Source: Verrucomicrobiota bacterium
Lineage (GTDB): Bacteria > Verrucomicrobiota > Verrucomicrobiia > Verrucomicrobiales > Verrucomicrobiaceae
Direction: 5' to 3'
Length of the DNA: 18,629 bases
Assembly (NCBI GenBank): GCA_021413535.1
Contig: JAIOQF010000022.1
Coordinates: 1-18,629, forward strand
Position numbers and translations under genes: made by a program. Under the pieces are notes generated by a model. It was not told the origin of the DNA, searched no databases, and saw only the letters and a list, made by a program, of their open reading frames with translations. Every line of letters starts with the position of its first letter. The stretch's first letter is position 1. This document shows positions 8,237 through 16,773 of the stretch, one piece after another.

Positions 8237-9493
8237 TCATGGCGTCCGCTTCTGCACTGCTGATCCGTCTTTCACGGTGTCCGGCGGATGCAGGAGCACT
8301 TCCGCGCCGACGGTGAGTCCCTTGATGACTTCGGTCATGCGTCCGTCTGAATGACCGGCCTCCAGTGTTTTTTTGTGCGCGATGCCTTCCTCAAACACGA
8401 ATGTCTTCCACTCGCTGCCTTCACGAAACAACGCACCCGCCGGCACCAGCAGCACGTCGTCACCATGCCAGACTGAGACCCGCACTTCGACCCGGTAGCG
8501 GTCGCCGAGTTTCTGTGCTTCCGCTGGCGGATTCACCAGATCGCTCAGGACAATGACGCGCTGTTCCTCGACGCCGAGCGCGCTGATCTTGGTGAAAGCC
8601 GCCGGCTCCACGAGGCGCACCCGAGCATCCAGCGGTTTCTCGCCGCCCCACTGTTCAATGCTCACCGCTGCGCCTGGTTTGATTGCAACCGCATCACGTG
8701 AAAGAATTTCTGCTTCGATTTCGATGTCGGATTTGTCGCCGACTTCCAAAATTTGCACGCCAGGTGTGACGATCGTCGCGCTCTCCTGCATGACGCGCAG
8801 CACAAACCCGCTCACGGGCGAGCGCACTTCCACAGTGGTGCTGTCACCCGGTGTTTCGATTTGCATCAACGCGGCCTTGGCCTGCGCGAGTTCATATTCA
8901 GCGATCTTTAACGCAAACTCAGCGGCACGGGTTTCGCGGGCGCGCATTTCGTAGTCGCGTTCGGTATTGTCGCGATCGGTGTCGGAAATGCTTTTTGTCT
9001 GCACGAGTTTTTTCGCGCGCTCCCAGTTTTGCAGCGCAAACTTCTCCGCCGTGTGCGCCAGATCGAGCGCTTGAGCGGCTTTGAGCTTGCCAGCGTCGAT
9101 GGCTTGGAGCCGGGCTTCGGCCTCGGCTTTGGTGCGAGGATCGAGCAGCGGAGAAATGGCGGGCTCGATCCGCGCGATGATGGTTTCACCGGCTTTCACG
9201 GGATCACCATTCTTCAGCGGCACGCGGCGCATCTGACCGGCCACGGGCGCGGACACGACGTAACGGTTGCGGATGCGCGTCTTGCCTTCTTCCACGACGT
9301 GCACGGTAAGGGGGCCGCGCGCGACGACGCCGATCTCCACCTCGATTGGCCGCGGCCGCAGTCCGTAACCGATGAATCCGAGCAGGCCGATGCCGAGAGT
9401 CCAGGTGATCACGCGCCGCAACATTCCCAGTGCGCTGCGATTGCGCCGCCCCTCCCAGGGTGGATTGGATGTTTCACGCGTAGGCTCTGACAT
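8237..9493 (-). CDS. HlyD/MacA-family periplasmic adaptor subunit of ABC exporter
   Basis: The 418-residue protein has one N-terminal membrane anchor (about 27-44, ITWTLGIGLLGFIGYGL). A split barrel-sandwich (lipoyl-like) domain follows: first half about 78-108 (VSAPVAGQMRRVPLKNGDPV), second half about 222-250 (EVRSPVSGFVLRVMQ). Between the halves lies an alpha-helical hairpin, about 120-210, rich in Ala, Lys and Glu. A beta-barrel and membrane-proximal domain complete it (about 255-410). This is the membrane-fusion protein that links an inner-membrane ABC transporter to an outer-membrane channel. A TTG at 9541 overlaps the permease stop and would extend the protein by 16 residues, but ATG 9493 gives the more normal N-terminus. 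No TolC-type channel gene is in the window. The substrate is unknown. Confidence 0.88.
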   Translation of the reverse strand: MSEPTRETSNPPWEGRRNRSALGMLRRVITWTLGIGLLGFIGYGLRPRPIEVEIGVVARGPLTVHVVEEGKTRIRNRYVVSAPVAGQMRRVPLKNGDPVKAGETIIARIEPAISPLLDPRTKAEAEARLQAIDAGKLKAAQALDLAHTAEKFALQNWERAKKLVQTKSISDTDRDNTERDYEMRARETRAAEFALKIAEYELAQAKAALMQIETPGDSTTVEVRSPVSGFVLRVMQESATIVTPGVQILEVGDKSDIEIEAEILSRDAVAIKPGAAVSIEQWGGEKPLDARVRLVEPAAFTKISALGVEEQRVIVLSDLVNPPAEAQKLGDRYRVEVRVSVWHGDDVLLVPAGALFREGSEWKTFVFEEGIAHKKTLEAGHSDGRMTEVIKGLTVGAEVLLHPPDTVKDGSAVQKRTP

Positions 9494-9537
9494 GAGCGGC
9501 AAAGATAAGCATAAATCTCGATGACTGCTGAACCATT

Positions 9538-11904
9538 TCAATCCCGCGCCTTCAACACGCCTACCAGGTCCAGCTTGCGCAACATGCGGCTGACTACGGC
9601 AAACGAGGCGACGGCGGCGCTCAGCACAACCGTTAGCGCGACGGAGTAAGTGGTCAGTTCGATCCGCACCGGCATCCGAACGGCTTCGGTGCTGACGGCA
9701 GAAAGGATGTAACCCACAAGGCCACGACCGAAGAGCAGTCCAAAGGGCAGGGCCGCGAGCACCAGGATGGTCAGTTCACCGAGGAGCACGGCGGCGACTT
9801 CACGCTGGCTGAAGCCAACGACGCGCAGCGTGGCCAGATCGCGATTGCGTTCGGACAGCGCGATGCGGGCACTGTTGTAAACCACGCCGAAGGCCACGAT
9901 CACGGCCAGCACAAAGTAGAATGCACGAAGGGTGTTGACCATCTGGCCCGTGGTTTTGCGAAAGGCAGCGAGCTGCTCCTTCTTTATAAGAACGATGGAT
10001 GATCGTGGTGTGTCCTTGATCTCGCGCATGAAGTCGGGCCAGCGCGCGTTGTCCACGGTGAGATACGCGCCGTTGATCGTGGAGTCTTCCCGAAGGAGTC
10101 GCCGGATGGCGCGCAAGTCCATGTAGGCTGCGATACCGGCGAAATCTTCGATGAGCCCGCTGATGGGCGCGGTGCGTTTTGCGCGCTGGCCTTCGAGCAC
10201 TTCGATTTGAACTTCGTCTCCCAGCCTCGCGCCGAGCACTTCGGCGAGTTTCGCGGACATGACGATGCCTTCCTCGGGTGGCACGATGGTATTTCCTTTA
10301 GAATCGAGAAGTCGATTCAGATTACCGCCGCGTGGCGTGCCGGTGATAGGAATCTTGCGAGTGTGCGGACCAAAGTGGATGCGAGCTTGCACACTGCGCA
10401 CCGGTTCCGCCGTGACGACGCCGGGGAGATGTTCCAGATCGTGGAAAGCTTTGCCCGATCCCGGCTCGGTGAGAAACACCACGACATCCTGCCGCTGCGC
10501 CATGTTCCATTGGTAAGTCAGCAGGTAGTTCAAGCTATCGCTCATCGCACCCGGCAGCACCATGAGCCCGGTCGCCAGCGCCAGTCCCGCGATGGTGAAC
10601 ACAGCCTGCCACGGACGACGTTCGATATTGCGCAAGGCCATGCGGAATTGCGGACTGAACCAACGGGTAAATCCCAAGCGTTCCAGCCACGAAGGTTTGA
10701 AGTCTGCCGGAGGCTCGGGACGCATGGCTTCTGCAGGAGGAAGTTTCACCGCCTGCCGCACCACGCCGATGACGCCCACAGTGGCGGCGGCAGAACTGAT
10801 GAGCAGCGCGAGCCCGAGCGCGCTCCAGTCCATTCTGAAATCGAGTGCCGGAAAACGAAAGAAGATCGTGTAAAGATTCACGAACCATTCGCCCATGAAA
10901 CGTCCTGCGATGCTGCCGATGATGGTTCCGATGACCACGATCACGAGGGCAAACTTCAAGTAGTGCCAGCCCACGTCCCGCGATGAATAGCCGAGCGCCT
11001 TGAGCTGGGCGATCTGTTCGCGCTGCAAACGAACGAGCCGCGCAAGCACGGCGTTGACCATGAAGGCGGCGACGCTGAGAAAGATGACTGGATACGCCAC
11101 CGAGAGGGCGTGAAGCACGCGCAGTTCATCGTTGAGCCGCGCGGCGGAAGCGTGATCCTTCCGGGTGTAGGCACCAGCCGCGCCATAGCGCGCGAGGAGA
11201 CGGTCGGCCTCTTCGATTACCGTCGCTGCATTCGCTCCAGGTGCGAGGTCTATGCAGAAATCGTTAAACGCACCATCAAGATTATAAGCGATGGCGACAG
11301 CGTGATAGTTCATCCAGATCACGCCGAATCTTTTGTTGTCCGGCAGCGTTTCTCCGGCGCGGGCTTCGAAGACAAACTCCGGCGACAAACCGATGCCCAC
11401 GATCCGCAGCGTGTCGCGGTGACCGTTGATCACCGCAGCGAGTGTATCGCCGGGTTGGAGATGATTGGCCTCCGCGAAGGCTTCGCTGACGACAACTTCG
11501 CGTCGTTCGCCGATCTGCGGCATTCGTCCGCTGCGCAGAAAAATCAGATGCAGTGACTGCGGTTTTTCCTCCGGCAACGAAACGATGTGTCCCGTCGCCG
11601 GTTCGTCCACGCCAGGAAGATCGAGCGTCACATCGACCACCACTCGCGGTTCGACGGCGGCGACTCCGGCAATCTCCGCGAGCCGGTCCGCTGCCGCCAG
11701 CGGCGCGCGTTTGACGTAGCCGAACACATCCGCCATGCGGTTTGTTTGATAATAAGTCTCGCGCGTGCCTTCGAGCGTGCGAATCAGCGAGCGCGTGGTG
11801 GTCATCATCATCAAACCGCAAGCCATGACCAGGCTGACCGCGATGGTCTGGCCTTTCATGCGGCCAATGTCGCGGAGCAGTTTGCGGTCGAGGGCGGCAA
11901 GCAT
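9538..11904 (-). CDS. FtsX/MacB-type ABC exporter permease with duplicated FtsX domain
   Basis: The 788-residue inner-membrane protein has an N-terminal helix (about 20-38), a large periplasmic domain (about 45-260) and three helices (about 270-290, 318-336, 362-382) forming the first FtsX unit. A second unit follows: helix about 434-453, periplasmic domain about 460-650, and helices about 660-678, 706-726 and 752-772. The post-helix motifs LVRLQREQIAQLKALGYSSRD and LSERNRDLATLRVVGFSQRE are the typical coupling sequences contacting the ATPase. Length is normal for duplicated permeases, which contain two FtsX units in one chain. It starts at ATG 11904, just downstream of a hairpin repeat, and runs directly into the adaptor gene. 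With the ATPase and adaptor it would form a tripartite export pump of unknown cargo. Confidence 0.88.
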   Translation of the reverse strand: MLAALDRKLLRDIGRMKGQTIAVSLVMACGLMMMTTTRSLIRTLEGTRETYYQTNRMADVFGYVKRAPLAAADRLAEIAGVAAVEPRVVVDVTLDLPGVDEPATGHIVSLPEEKPQSLHLIFLRSGRMPQIGERREVVVSEAFAEANHLQPGDTLAAVINGHRDTLRIVGIGLSPEFVFEARAGETLPDNKRFGVIWMNYHAVAIAYNLDGAFNDFCIDLAPGANAATVIEEADRLLARYGAAGAYTRKDHASAARLNDELRVLHALSVAYPVIFLSVAAFMVNAVLARLVRLQREQIAQLKALGYSSRDVGWHYLKFALVIVVIGTIIGSIAGRFMGEWFVNLYTIFFRFPALDFRMDWSALGLALLISSAAATVGVIGVVRQAVKLPPAEAMRPEPPADFKPSWLERLGFTRWFSPQFRMALRNIERRPWQAVFTIAGLALATGLMVLPGAMSDSLNYLLTYQWNMAQRQDVVVFLTEPGSGKAFHDLEHLPGVVTAEPVRSVQARIHFGPHTRKIPITGTPRGGNLNRLLDSKGNTIVPPEEGIVMSAKLAEVLGARLGDEVQIEVLEGQRAKRTAPISGLIEDFAGIAAYMDLRAIRRLLREDSTINGAYLTVDNARWPDFMREIKDTPRSSIVLIKKEQLAAFRKTTGQMVNTLRAFYFVLAVIVAFGVVYNSARIALSERNRDLATLRVVGFSQREVAAVLLGELTILVLAALPFGLLFGRGLVGYILSAVSTEAVRMPVRIELTTYSVALTVVLSAAVASFAVVSRMLRKLDLVGVLKARD

Positions 11905-11912
11905 GTTATCTT

Positions 11913-12000
11913 GACAGGATTAACGGAATTTCACGGAATTAGAATGAAGGCTTAGAAGGAAGACGGATTAATAGTTTTGTGTAATTCTGTTAATTCTGTC
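11913..12000. repeat. Imperfect inverted repeat (REP-like hairpin) inside the exporter operon
   Basis: Two 22-base arms, 11913-11934 (GACAGGATTAACGGAATTTC plus AC) and 11979-12000, are reverse complements at 19 of 22 positions. Two of the three mismatches become G-U pairs in RNA. The arms are separated by 44 bases. The element occupies most of the 117-base gap between the ATPase stop and the permease start. GACAGGATTAAC-type palindromes are, to my knowledge, dispersed repeats in Verrucomicrobia and Planctomycetes. As RNA the hairpin would lie between the first and second cistrons and could affect processing or differential expression. The arms have drifted, as in an old copy. Confidence 0.7.
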
Positions 12001-12021
12001 TAAAACCTAAGCGGTAGTTTT

Positions 12022-12729
12022 TCACCACTGAAGGCTCCTGACTGGCATCCGAGTTTCGTTGCTCCGCGTCTTCACGATGTGTCCATCGGACAAGTGCAGC
12101 ACGCGGTCGGCCATCTCCGCCATGGCGGCGTTGTGAGTGATGATGACCGCCAGCGTGCCCAGCTCGCGATTGATTTGTTCGATTGCCTCAAGAACCGTGA
12201 GCCCTGTGGTTACATCCAACGCGCCGGTGGGCTCGTCACAGAGCAGGACTTCGGGTCGTTTGGCGATGGCACGCGCAATTGCCACGCGCTGCTGCTCTCC
12301 GCCGGAGAGCTGCGAGGGAAAGTGATCCATGCGCGGACCGAGGCCGACCAACTCCAGCGCATCTTCAGGTTTCATTGGGTCACGCGAGATATCAGTGATT
12401 AACGCGACATTCTCGCGAGCGGTGAGGCTGGGGATGAGATTGTAAAACTGAAAGACGAATCCTACGCAACTACGGCGGAACTGGGTGAGGGTCTTTTCAT
12501 CCGCGTGAGTCAGGGACCAGCCCTTGTAGTCCAGTGTCCCCGAGGTTGGCACGTCGAGCCCGCCCATGATGTTCAACAACGTAGATTTTCCGCTGCCCGA
12601 TGGACCGAGGAGCACGACCAGTTCGCCTTCATGGAATTCAACATCCACACCACTCAGCGCCACCACATCCACTTCGCCAGTGTGATAAACTTTGCGCAGT
12701 CCTTGAGCGAGGAAGACGGGGGATGCCAT
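12022..12729 (-). CDS. ABC exporter ATP-binding protein (MacB/LolD type)
   Basis: The 235-residue ATPase carries Walker A GPSGSGKST (42-50), a Q-loop in FVFQFYNLIP (about 91-100), signature LSGGEQQR (141-148), Walker B VLLCDEP (161-167), D-loop GALD (169-172) and H-loop His199. The LSGGEQQRVAIARA context and the short length are typical of the LolD/MacB exporter family, matching the FtsX-type permease downstream. An in-frame GTG at 12846 would add 39 residues that look unlike the family and would overlap the divergent recombinase start, so ATG 12729 is chosen. It is the first gene of the probable minus-strand operon. Confidence 0.92.
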   Translation of the reverse strand: MASPVFLAQGLRKVYHTGEVDVVALSGVDVEFHEGELVVLLGPSGSGKSTLLNIMGGLDVPTSGTLDYKGWSLTHADEKTLTQFRRSCVGFVFQFYNLIPSLTARENVALITDISRDPMKPEDALELVGLGPRMDHFPSQLSGGEQQRVAIARAIAKRPEVLLCDEPTGALDVTTGLTVLEAIEQINRELGTLAVIITHNAAMAEMADRVLHLSDGHIVKTRSNETRMPVRSLQW

Positions 12730-12839
12730 GCTTACCAATAGCAGTCGACCCGCAGAGTCACAAATATCATCGACATAGATTGTGCGGAACTTCACGATGA
12801 GTTTGAGCCTTATCGCGTCGGCTGCTACACTAAAATATC
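12730..12839. promoter_or_regulatory. Divergent promoter region between exporter operon and recombinase
   Basis: This 110-base gap lies between the ATG of the ABC ATPase (minus) and the GTG of the tyrosine recombinase (plus), so it should contain both promoters. It includes an AT-rich segment directly before the recombinase (TACACTAAAATATC). No Shine-Dalgarno sequence is seen on either side. Specific -35 and -10 boxes could not be assigned with confidence. Confidence 0.35.
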
Positions 12840-13733
12840 GTGGCACCTAAAATCGACGCCTTTCTTCTCCATCTCGCGACCGAGCGCGGGCTGTCGGACA
12901 ATTATCAGATCCTTGTGCGGCGAGTCTTGGAAACGTTTGCGGCGTGGTTCAAACGCGAGCGTGACAAGGAGAGTGCGACTGATGTGGTCACGCGGGACAT
13001 CTCCGACTACCTGGCGCATCGCAAGGGCGACGGCATCGCCGCATCGTCACTCCGCATCGAGGTGATCGCGCTGAAGATATTTTTTCGCTGGCTGGCCGCG
13101 CGTGGATTCCGCAGCGGCGATCCAGCGGATGCGGTGCTGCCGCCACGCGCGGAGCAGTGGCTGCCGGACACCCTGAACGAGGCGGAAATTCGGAAACTGC
13201 TCGATGGTGTCAGCGGCACCGGTCCGCTCGATATGCGCGACAAGGCGATGCTGGAACTCTTTTACGCCAGTGGACTGCGCGTCAGTGAAGCCACGACCAC
13301 TCGACTGGAAAACCTCAGCCTCGAGGAAGGCTGGATTCGCGTCACAGGCAAAGGACGGAAGACGCGGCTGGTGCCAGTCGGGGGCGCGGCGCGCGACGCG
13401 CTCGAGACTTATCTCAATTCCGCACGACCAAAACTCGTAAAGAAAAAAACACAAAGCCACATTTTTCTCAATCGCAATGGAGGCCCGCTTACCACCGCGC
13501 GGGTCTGGCAGATCGTGAAGGAACGCACCAAGCTCGCCGGGCTCGATCCGCAGCGAGTCCATCCGCATCTGCTTCGACACAGCTTCGCCACACACCTGCT
13601 GGCGAACGGCGCGGACTTGCGCGTGATTCAGGAAATGCTGGGCCATGCGGACATCGCGACCACACAGATTTATACTCACGTGGATCAGAAAGGCTTAAAG
13701 GAGGCGCATCGTAAGTTTCATCCGCGGGCATGA
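12840..13733 (+). CDS. xerD: XerC/XerD-type site-specific tyrosine recombinase
   Basis: The 297-residue protein has the normal Xer length. The N-terminal SAM-like core-binding domain covers about 1-90 and the catalytic domain about 108-297. All six catalytic residues are visible: R147 (SGLRVSE), K171 (TGKGRK), H243 and R246 (HPHLLRHSFATHLL), H269 (LGHADI) and Y278 (TQIYTH). Xer recombinases resolve chromosome dimers at dif by strand exchange through the tyrosine. No dif-like site was recognised nearby and no integrase-like accessory domain is present, so a housekeeping role is more likely than a mobile-element one. XerC cannot be excluded. The start is GTG without a Shine-Dalgarno sequence. 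Its stop overlaps an ATG (13730, ATGA) in the frame of the next gene, which suggests co-transcription. Confidence 0.88.
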   Translation: MAPKIDAFLLHLATERGLSDNYQILVRRVLETFAAWFKRERDKESATDVVTRDISDYLAHRKGDGIAASSLRIEVIALKIFFRWLAARGFRSGDPADAVLPPRAEQWLPDTLNEAEIRKLLDGVSGTGPLDMRDKAMLELFYASGLRVSEATTTRLENLSLEEGWIRVTGKGRKTRLVPVGGAARDALETYLNSARPKLVKKKTQSHIFLNRNGGPLTTARVWQIVKERTKLAGLDPQRVHPHLLRHSFATHLLANGADLRVIQEMLGHADIATTQIYTHVDQKGLKEAHRKFHPRA

Positions 13734-13762
13734 ACGCGGTCCAGCCTCATCCTGATCAACCC

Positions 13763-15646
13763 ATGAACAAAAGCATCCAGTTCATCTGTTGTGCCGCGTT
13801 GGTTTTTATCACCGGTTGCAGGACGCAGCGGGAGTCCTATCGAACGCTTCCGTCCTCGCTGAGCACCGCCGTCTGGCGAACACATGACAGTCAGACTGGA
13901 TCCGCCTCCGATCTTGCGCCACCAGAAATGGATCTGCTTCCGGAGCTTCGTCGAAAGGACGATTTGGGCATCGCAGTATCCGGCGGCGGTGTCAGGGCTG
14001 CCGTGGCTGCGCTCGGCCAGTTTCGAGCCTTGAAGACTCTCGGTCTGTTGGACCGGGCGCGTTACATTTCGAGCAATTCGGGTGGCACCTGGTTCTGTGC
14101 GCCGTTTGTTTACGCGAGTCCGGCGTTGTTGCCAAACGATGCCAGTCTCACGCCTGCAAAACAATTGGGGCGAATGACGCAGAACCGATACGACGATGTA
14201 TTTCTTGGCAACTACGCGGAGCCGGAAGCCTTGAACTTGGCCAAAATCCATGAGGCACCCGAAGGTTGCTACATTCGGGCGGTTACGCAGGTGAACATGA
14301 GAATTCCTGCGCTGTTCAGGGGAAACGGCAGCCAGTCCTATTCAAGAGTGGTGAGCGCGGCCTTCCTTAAACCTTTCGGTCTCGACGCTCCAGACAAATC
14401 ATTCACGTGGAGTCGTGAGTGGTTTGATCGGCACGTCGCTCTGCATCAGGCTGGCGGGCTGACACCGGATAATTTCTATTTTTCCGTGACTGGTCGGCCC
14501 TATCTGATCATGAATGAGGCGATCGCATTTCCACGCCGCGCGTCAACCTTCGACAGGATGGGCTTCTTCCTGCGACACCAGCGGCGGCCTGCATCGGTGC
14601 CGGACTACAAGGCGTTTTATCCGGTGGAGAGCACGCCACTTTATACCGGGGTGAGGCCATTTGCCCAGGCGGCCTCACGAAACGAGAAACCTGTCGGCGG
14701 CGGTTATGTGGAGACATTCGCCTATGGTTCCCGTTTTGATCGCTGGGAATCCGAAGCCAATCGCAGCCGCGCTGTGGTGACGCCCGTGGCGCAGTCACAC
14801 AGACTGCCGCCGGCACTTTTTTCATTGAGTGATGCCGTGGGAGATTCAGGTGCGGCAGTCGCGGCGGTCGCGGGTGGGCTGGCGGGGCTGGTGAATCTAG
14901 AGCCCAAGCGCTGGCACTGGGCGCCGTCGAGCGATCAACCAAAAACCGATGAGCAGCGCCTGCCGCACGTCGACGGGGGCACGTGCGATAACAGCGGCGT
15001 CATCGCGCTGCTCGAACGTCGAACCAGCCGCATTATCTGCTTGAGCAATGCGCTGTTTCGCCTGCCGCAAAACGGAGGACGAGGCGAGATTGCACCTTGG
15101 GATATTTCCTCGGAAGTCACCGCCCTGTTCGGTGCGCCGGGCTCGACCATGCTGCTAAACATCATCGGTCAGCCTGCGGCGAATCACGTTCTGAACCGCA
15201 CGCTTCCGGATGGACGCGATGCCATGGAAGATCTGGCGGGCGAGCTCAGTGAGCGCAACATGACGGGACGACCGCTCGTCGTCTGCCGGGAATATCGCAC
15301 GATTGCCAACTCGCGTTACGACATCAGCGGTGGCCGGCGGGTGAAGATTTGCTGGGTGTTTCTCACCTTCACTCGTCTTCATGAAAAGGGTGGCTTCTCG
15401 CCGCCAGCGCGAGACACGATCATGGAACGATGGATCGCGTCCCTGCCGCCGGACTCGCGCGAATTCTTCACCGTTGATAAAAAAATTCGGGAAACCCGAT
15501 TAGGAAATTTTCCGGACTACCGGATCGTCCAAGAAAACAAGCACCCCCAGCAGCTCTCCGCGGTGCAGGCAAACGCGCTCGCACACTACGCCGCATTCTG
15601 CGTGAAAGAGGCCGGACCGGAAATCCGACAGGGTCTTGGTTTGTGA
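13763..15646 (+). CDS. Patatin/cPLA2-like acyl hydrolase, predicted lipoprotein
   Basis: From ATG 13763 the 627-residue product begins with a lipoprotein signal, MNKSIQFICCAALVFITGC, with the lipobox ending at C19. An upstream ATG at 13730 overlaps the recombinase stop and would add 11 polar residues; the lipobox position favours 13763. Catalytic features follow the patatin/cPLA2 pattern: an oxyanion-hole motif SGGGVR (73-78), nucleophile S106 in SSNSGGTW, and the dyad aspartate D404 in HVDGGTCDNSG. The nucleophile motif is NSGG rather than the usual GxSxG, closer to the eukaryote-like cPLA2 form. The likely activity is phospholipase A or lysophospholipase on envelope lipids. Residues about 460-627 are without recognised motifs. 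No transport or toxin partner is adjacent. Confidence 0.8.
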   Translation: MNKSIQFICCAALVFITGCRTQRESYRTLPSSLSTAVWRTHDSQTGSASDLAPPEMDLLPELRRKDDLGIAVSGGGVRAAVAALGQFRALKTLGLLDRARYISSNSGGTWFCAPFVYASPALLPNDASLTPAKQLGRMTQNRYDDVFLGNYAEPEALNLAKIHEAPEGCYIRAVTQVNMRIPALFRGNGSQSYSRVVSAAFLKPFGLDAPDKSFTWSREWFDRHVALHQAGGLTPDNFYFSVTGRPYLIMNEAIAFPRRASTFDRMGFFLRHQRRPASVPDYKAFYPVESTPLYTGVRPFAQAASRNEKPVGGGYVETFAYGSRFDRWESEANRSRAVVTPVAQSHRLPPALFSLSDAVGDSGAAVAAVAGGLAGLVNLEPKRWHWAPSSDQPKTDEQRLPHVDGGTCDNSGVIALLERRTSRIICLSNALFRLPQNGGRGEIAPWDISSEVTALFGAPGSTMLLNIIGQPAANHVLNRTLPDGRDAMEDLAGELSERNMTGRPLVVCREYRTIANSRYDISGGRRVKICWVFLTFTRLHEKGGFSPPARDTIMERWIASLPPDSREFFTVDKKIRETRLGNFPDYRIVQENKHPQQLSAVQANALAHYAAFCVKEAGPEIRQGLGL

Positions 15647-15804
15647 GGCATTCACTTATTCTGCGCCCCAGCAATTATTTTAAGGCCTACCCCTGCGGGG
15701 CATAATATCATCTCGACTTGGTTGCACTCACATCGCCCCGATGCGATTCCATGGCCTCAGCAGCTTTCTCCTGGCCAGTCTGATCTCTCATTCATTTTTC
15801 TCGC

Positions 15805-16740
15805 ATGGCCCATTCACTCGCTCCGCAGATCATCGGTCTCGATTGGGGCACGTCTACTCTGCGGGCCTATCTCCTTGCTGACGGTGGCGCTATTGTCGAA
15901 AGCGCCGCGCGCCCCTGGGGCATCCAGCATGTCCCCGATGGAAACTTCGCCAAGATGCTTTCCGACACCATCGGCGGGTGGCAGATCCGACATGCCGGTC
16001 TTCCCATCATCGCATCAGGCATGATTGGAAGCCGGGGGGGCTGGCGCGAAGTTCCCTATGCCTCATGTCCAGTGGATCCGGCAACTCTGGCAGCCGGTCT
16101 TCTCACGGTCGAATCCATCAACGGCTGTGTTCATCTTGTTCCAGGAGTGATCCAGCGAGGAACAATTCCCAACGTGATGCGCGGTGAGGAAACCCAGATT
16201 CTGGGTGCGCTCGCCAGAGAACCGCAACTGGCTGATCACTCACTGGCGGTGCTACCAGGAACACACAGCAAATGGGTGCTCGTCCGAAATGGACTCATCG
16301 AGAGTTTCTCAACTCACATGACCGGCGAGTTGTTTGCCATCTTGCGGGAACATTCCATTCTTGGTCGACCAGCCCGAGAAACCTCGCTACAGAAATCAGA
16401 CGAGGTATTTTTGCGGGGACTCAGCGCTGCAAGGGACGCGAAAGACGAGGGAATCTCCGCGCGGCTCTTCTCCACACGCAGCCTTTTTCTCACCGGCGAA
16501 CTTCCTGCAGAACACACGCTCGAATATCTTTCCGGTCTGCTGATCGGGGAAGAAATCCGCAGCGCTCTAGCCACTCAGGACACCGCATCGTTACCGCCCA
16601 TCGTTCTTATCGGAGATGGGGCCTTGTGCTCGCGCTATCAAATGTGTCTTACGGAATTTGGCGCGCGCCAGGTCCGCCTCCTTGAGGACACTGCACCGCA
16701 CGGCCTCTGGCTGATCGCACGAGCACATGGACTTGTCTAA
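15805..16740 (+). CDS. dgoK: 2-dehydro-3-deoxygalactonokinase
   Basis: The 311-residue kinase phosphorylates 2-keto-3-deoxygalactonate at C6 using ATP, the second step of D-galactonate breakdown. It shows the family N-terminus IIGLDWGTSTLRAYLL (about 9-24), the central NVMRGEETQILGAL (about 123-136) and LPGTHSKWVLV (about 150-160), then MTGELFAILREHSILG, EYLSGLLIGEEIRSAL and a C-terminal LEDTAPHGLWLIARA. These blocks align from end to end with E. coli DgoK (about 292 residues), so it appears intact. It is the only complete gene of the galactonate cluster. dgoA follows after 33 bases. The 158-base gap upstream presumably holds the operon promoter. Confidence 0.92.
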   Translation: MAHSLAPQIIGLDWGTSTLRAYLLADGGAIVESAARPWGIQHVPDGNFAKMLSDTIGGWQIRHAGLPIIASGMIGSRGGWREVPYASCPVDPATLAAGLLTVESINGCVHLVPGVIQRGTIPNVMRGEETQILGALAREPQLADHSLAVLPGTHSKWVLVRNGLIESFSTHMTGELFAILREHSILGRPARETSLQKSDEVFLRGLSAARDAKDEGISARLFSTRSLFLTGELPAEHTLEYLSGLLIGEEIRSALATQDTASLPPIVLIGDGALCSRYQMCLTEFGARQVRLLEDTAPHGLWLIARAHGLV

Positions 16741-16773
16741 TGCGTGGTTAATCCTTAACGTGCCAGCCCAGCC

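Noticed and set aside
7446..8354. 302-codon open frame on the plus strand
   Set aside because: It is antisense to the glycosyltransferase and membrane-protein genes and rich in His, Gln and Arg with no recognisable motif.
12730..12846. Upstream GTG start at 12846 for the ABC ATPase
   Set aside because: The extra 39 residues do not resemble exporter ATPases, and that start would overlap the divergent recombinase gene; ATG 12729 fits the family N-terminus.
12840..13733. Recombinase as integrase of a mobile element or integron
   Set aside because: No attachment-site repeats, cargo genes or cassette array are visible, and the length and motifs fit a housekeeping Xer protein.
15690..15700. CCCCTGCGGGG hairpin after the patatin-like gene as a terminator
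   Set aside because: The stem is only 4 bp and no T-run follows.
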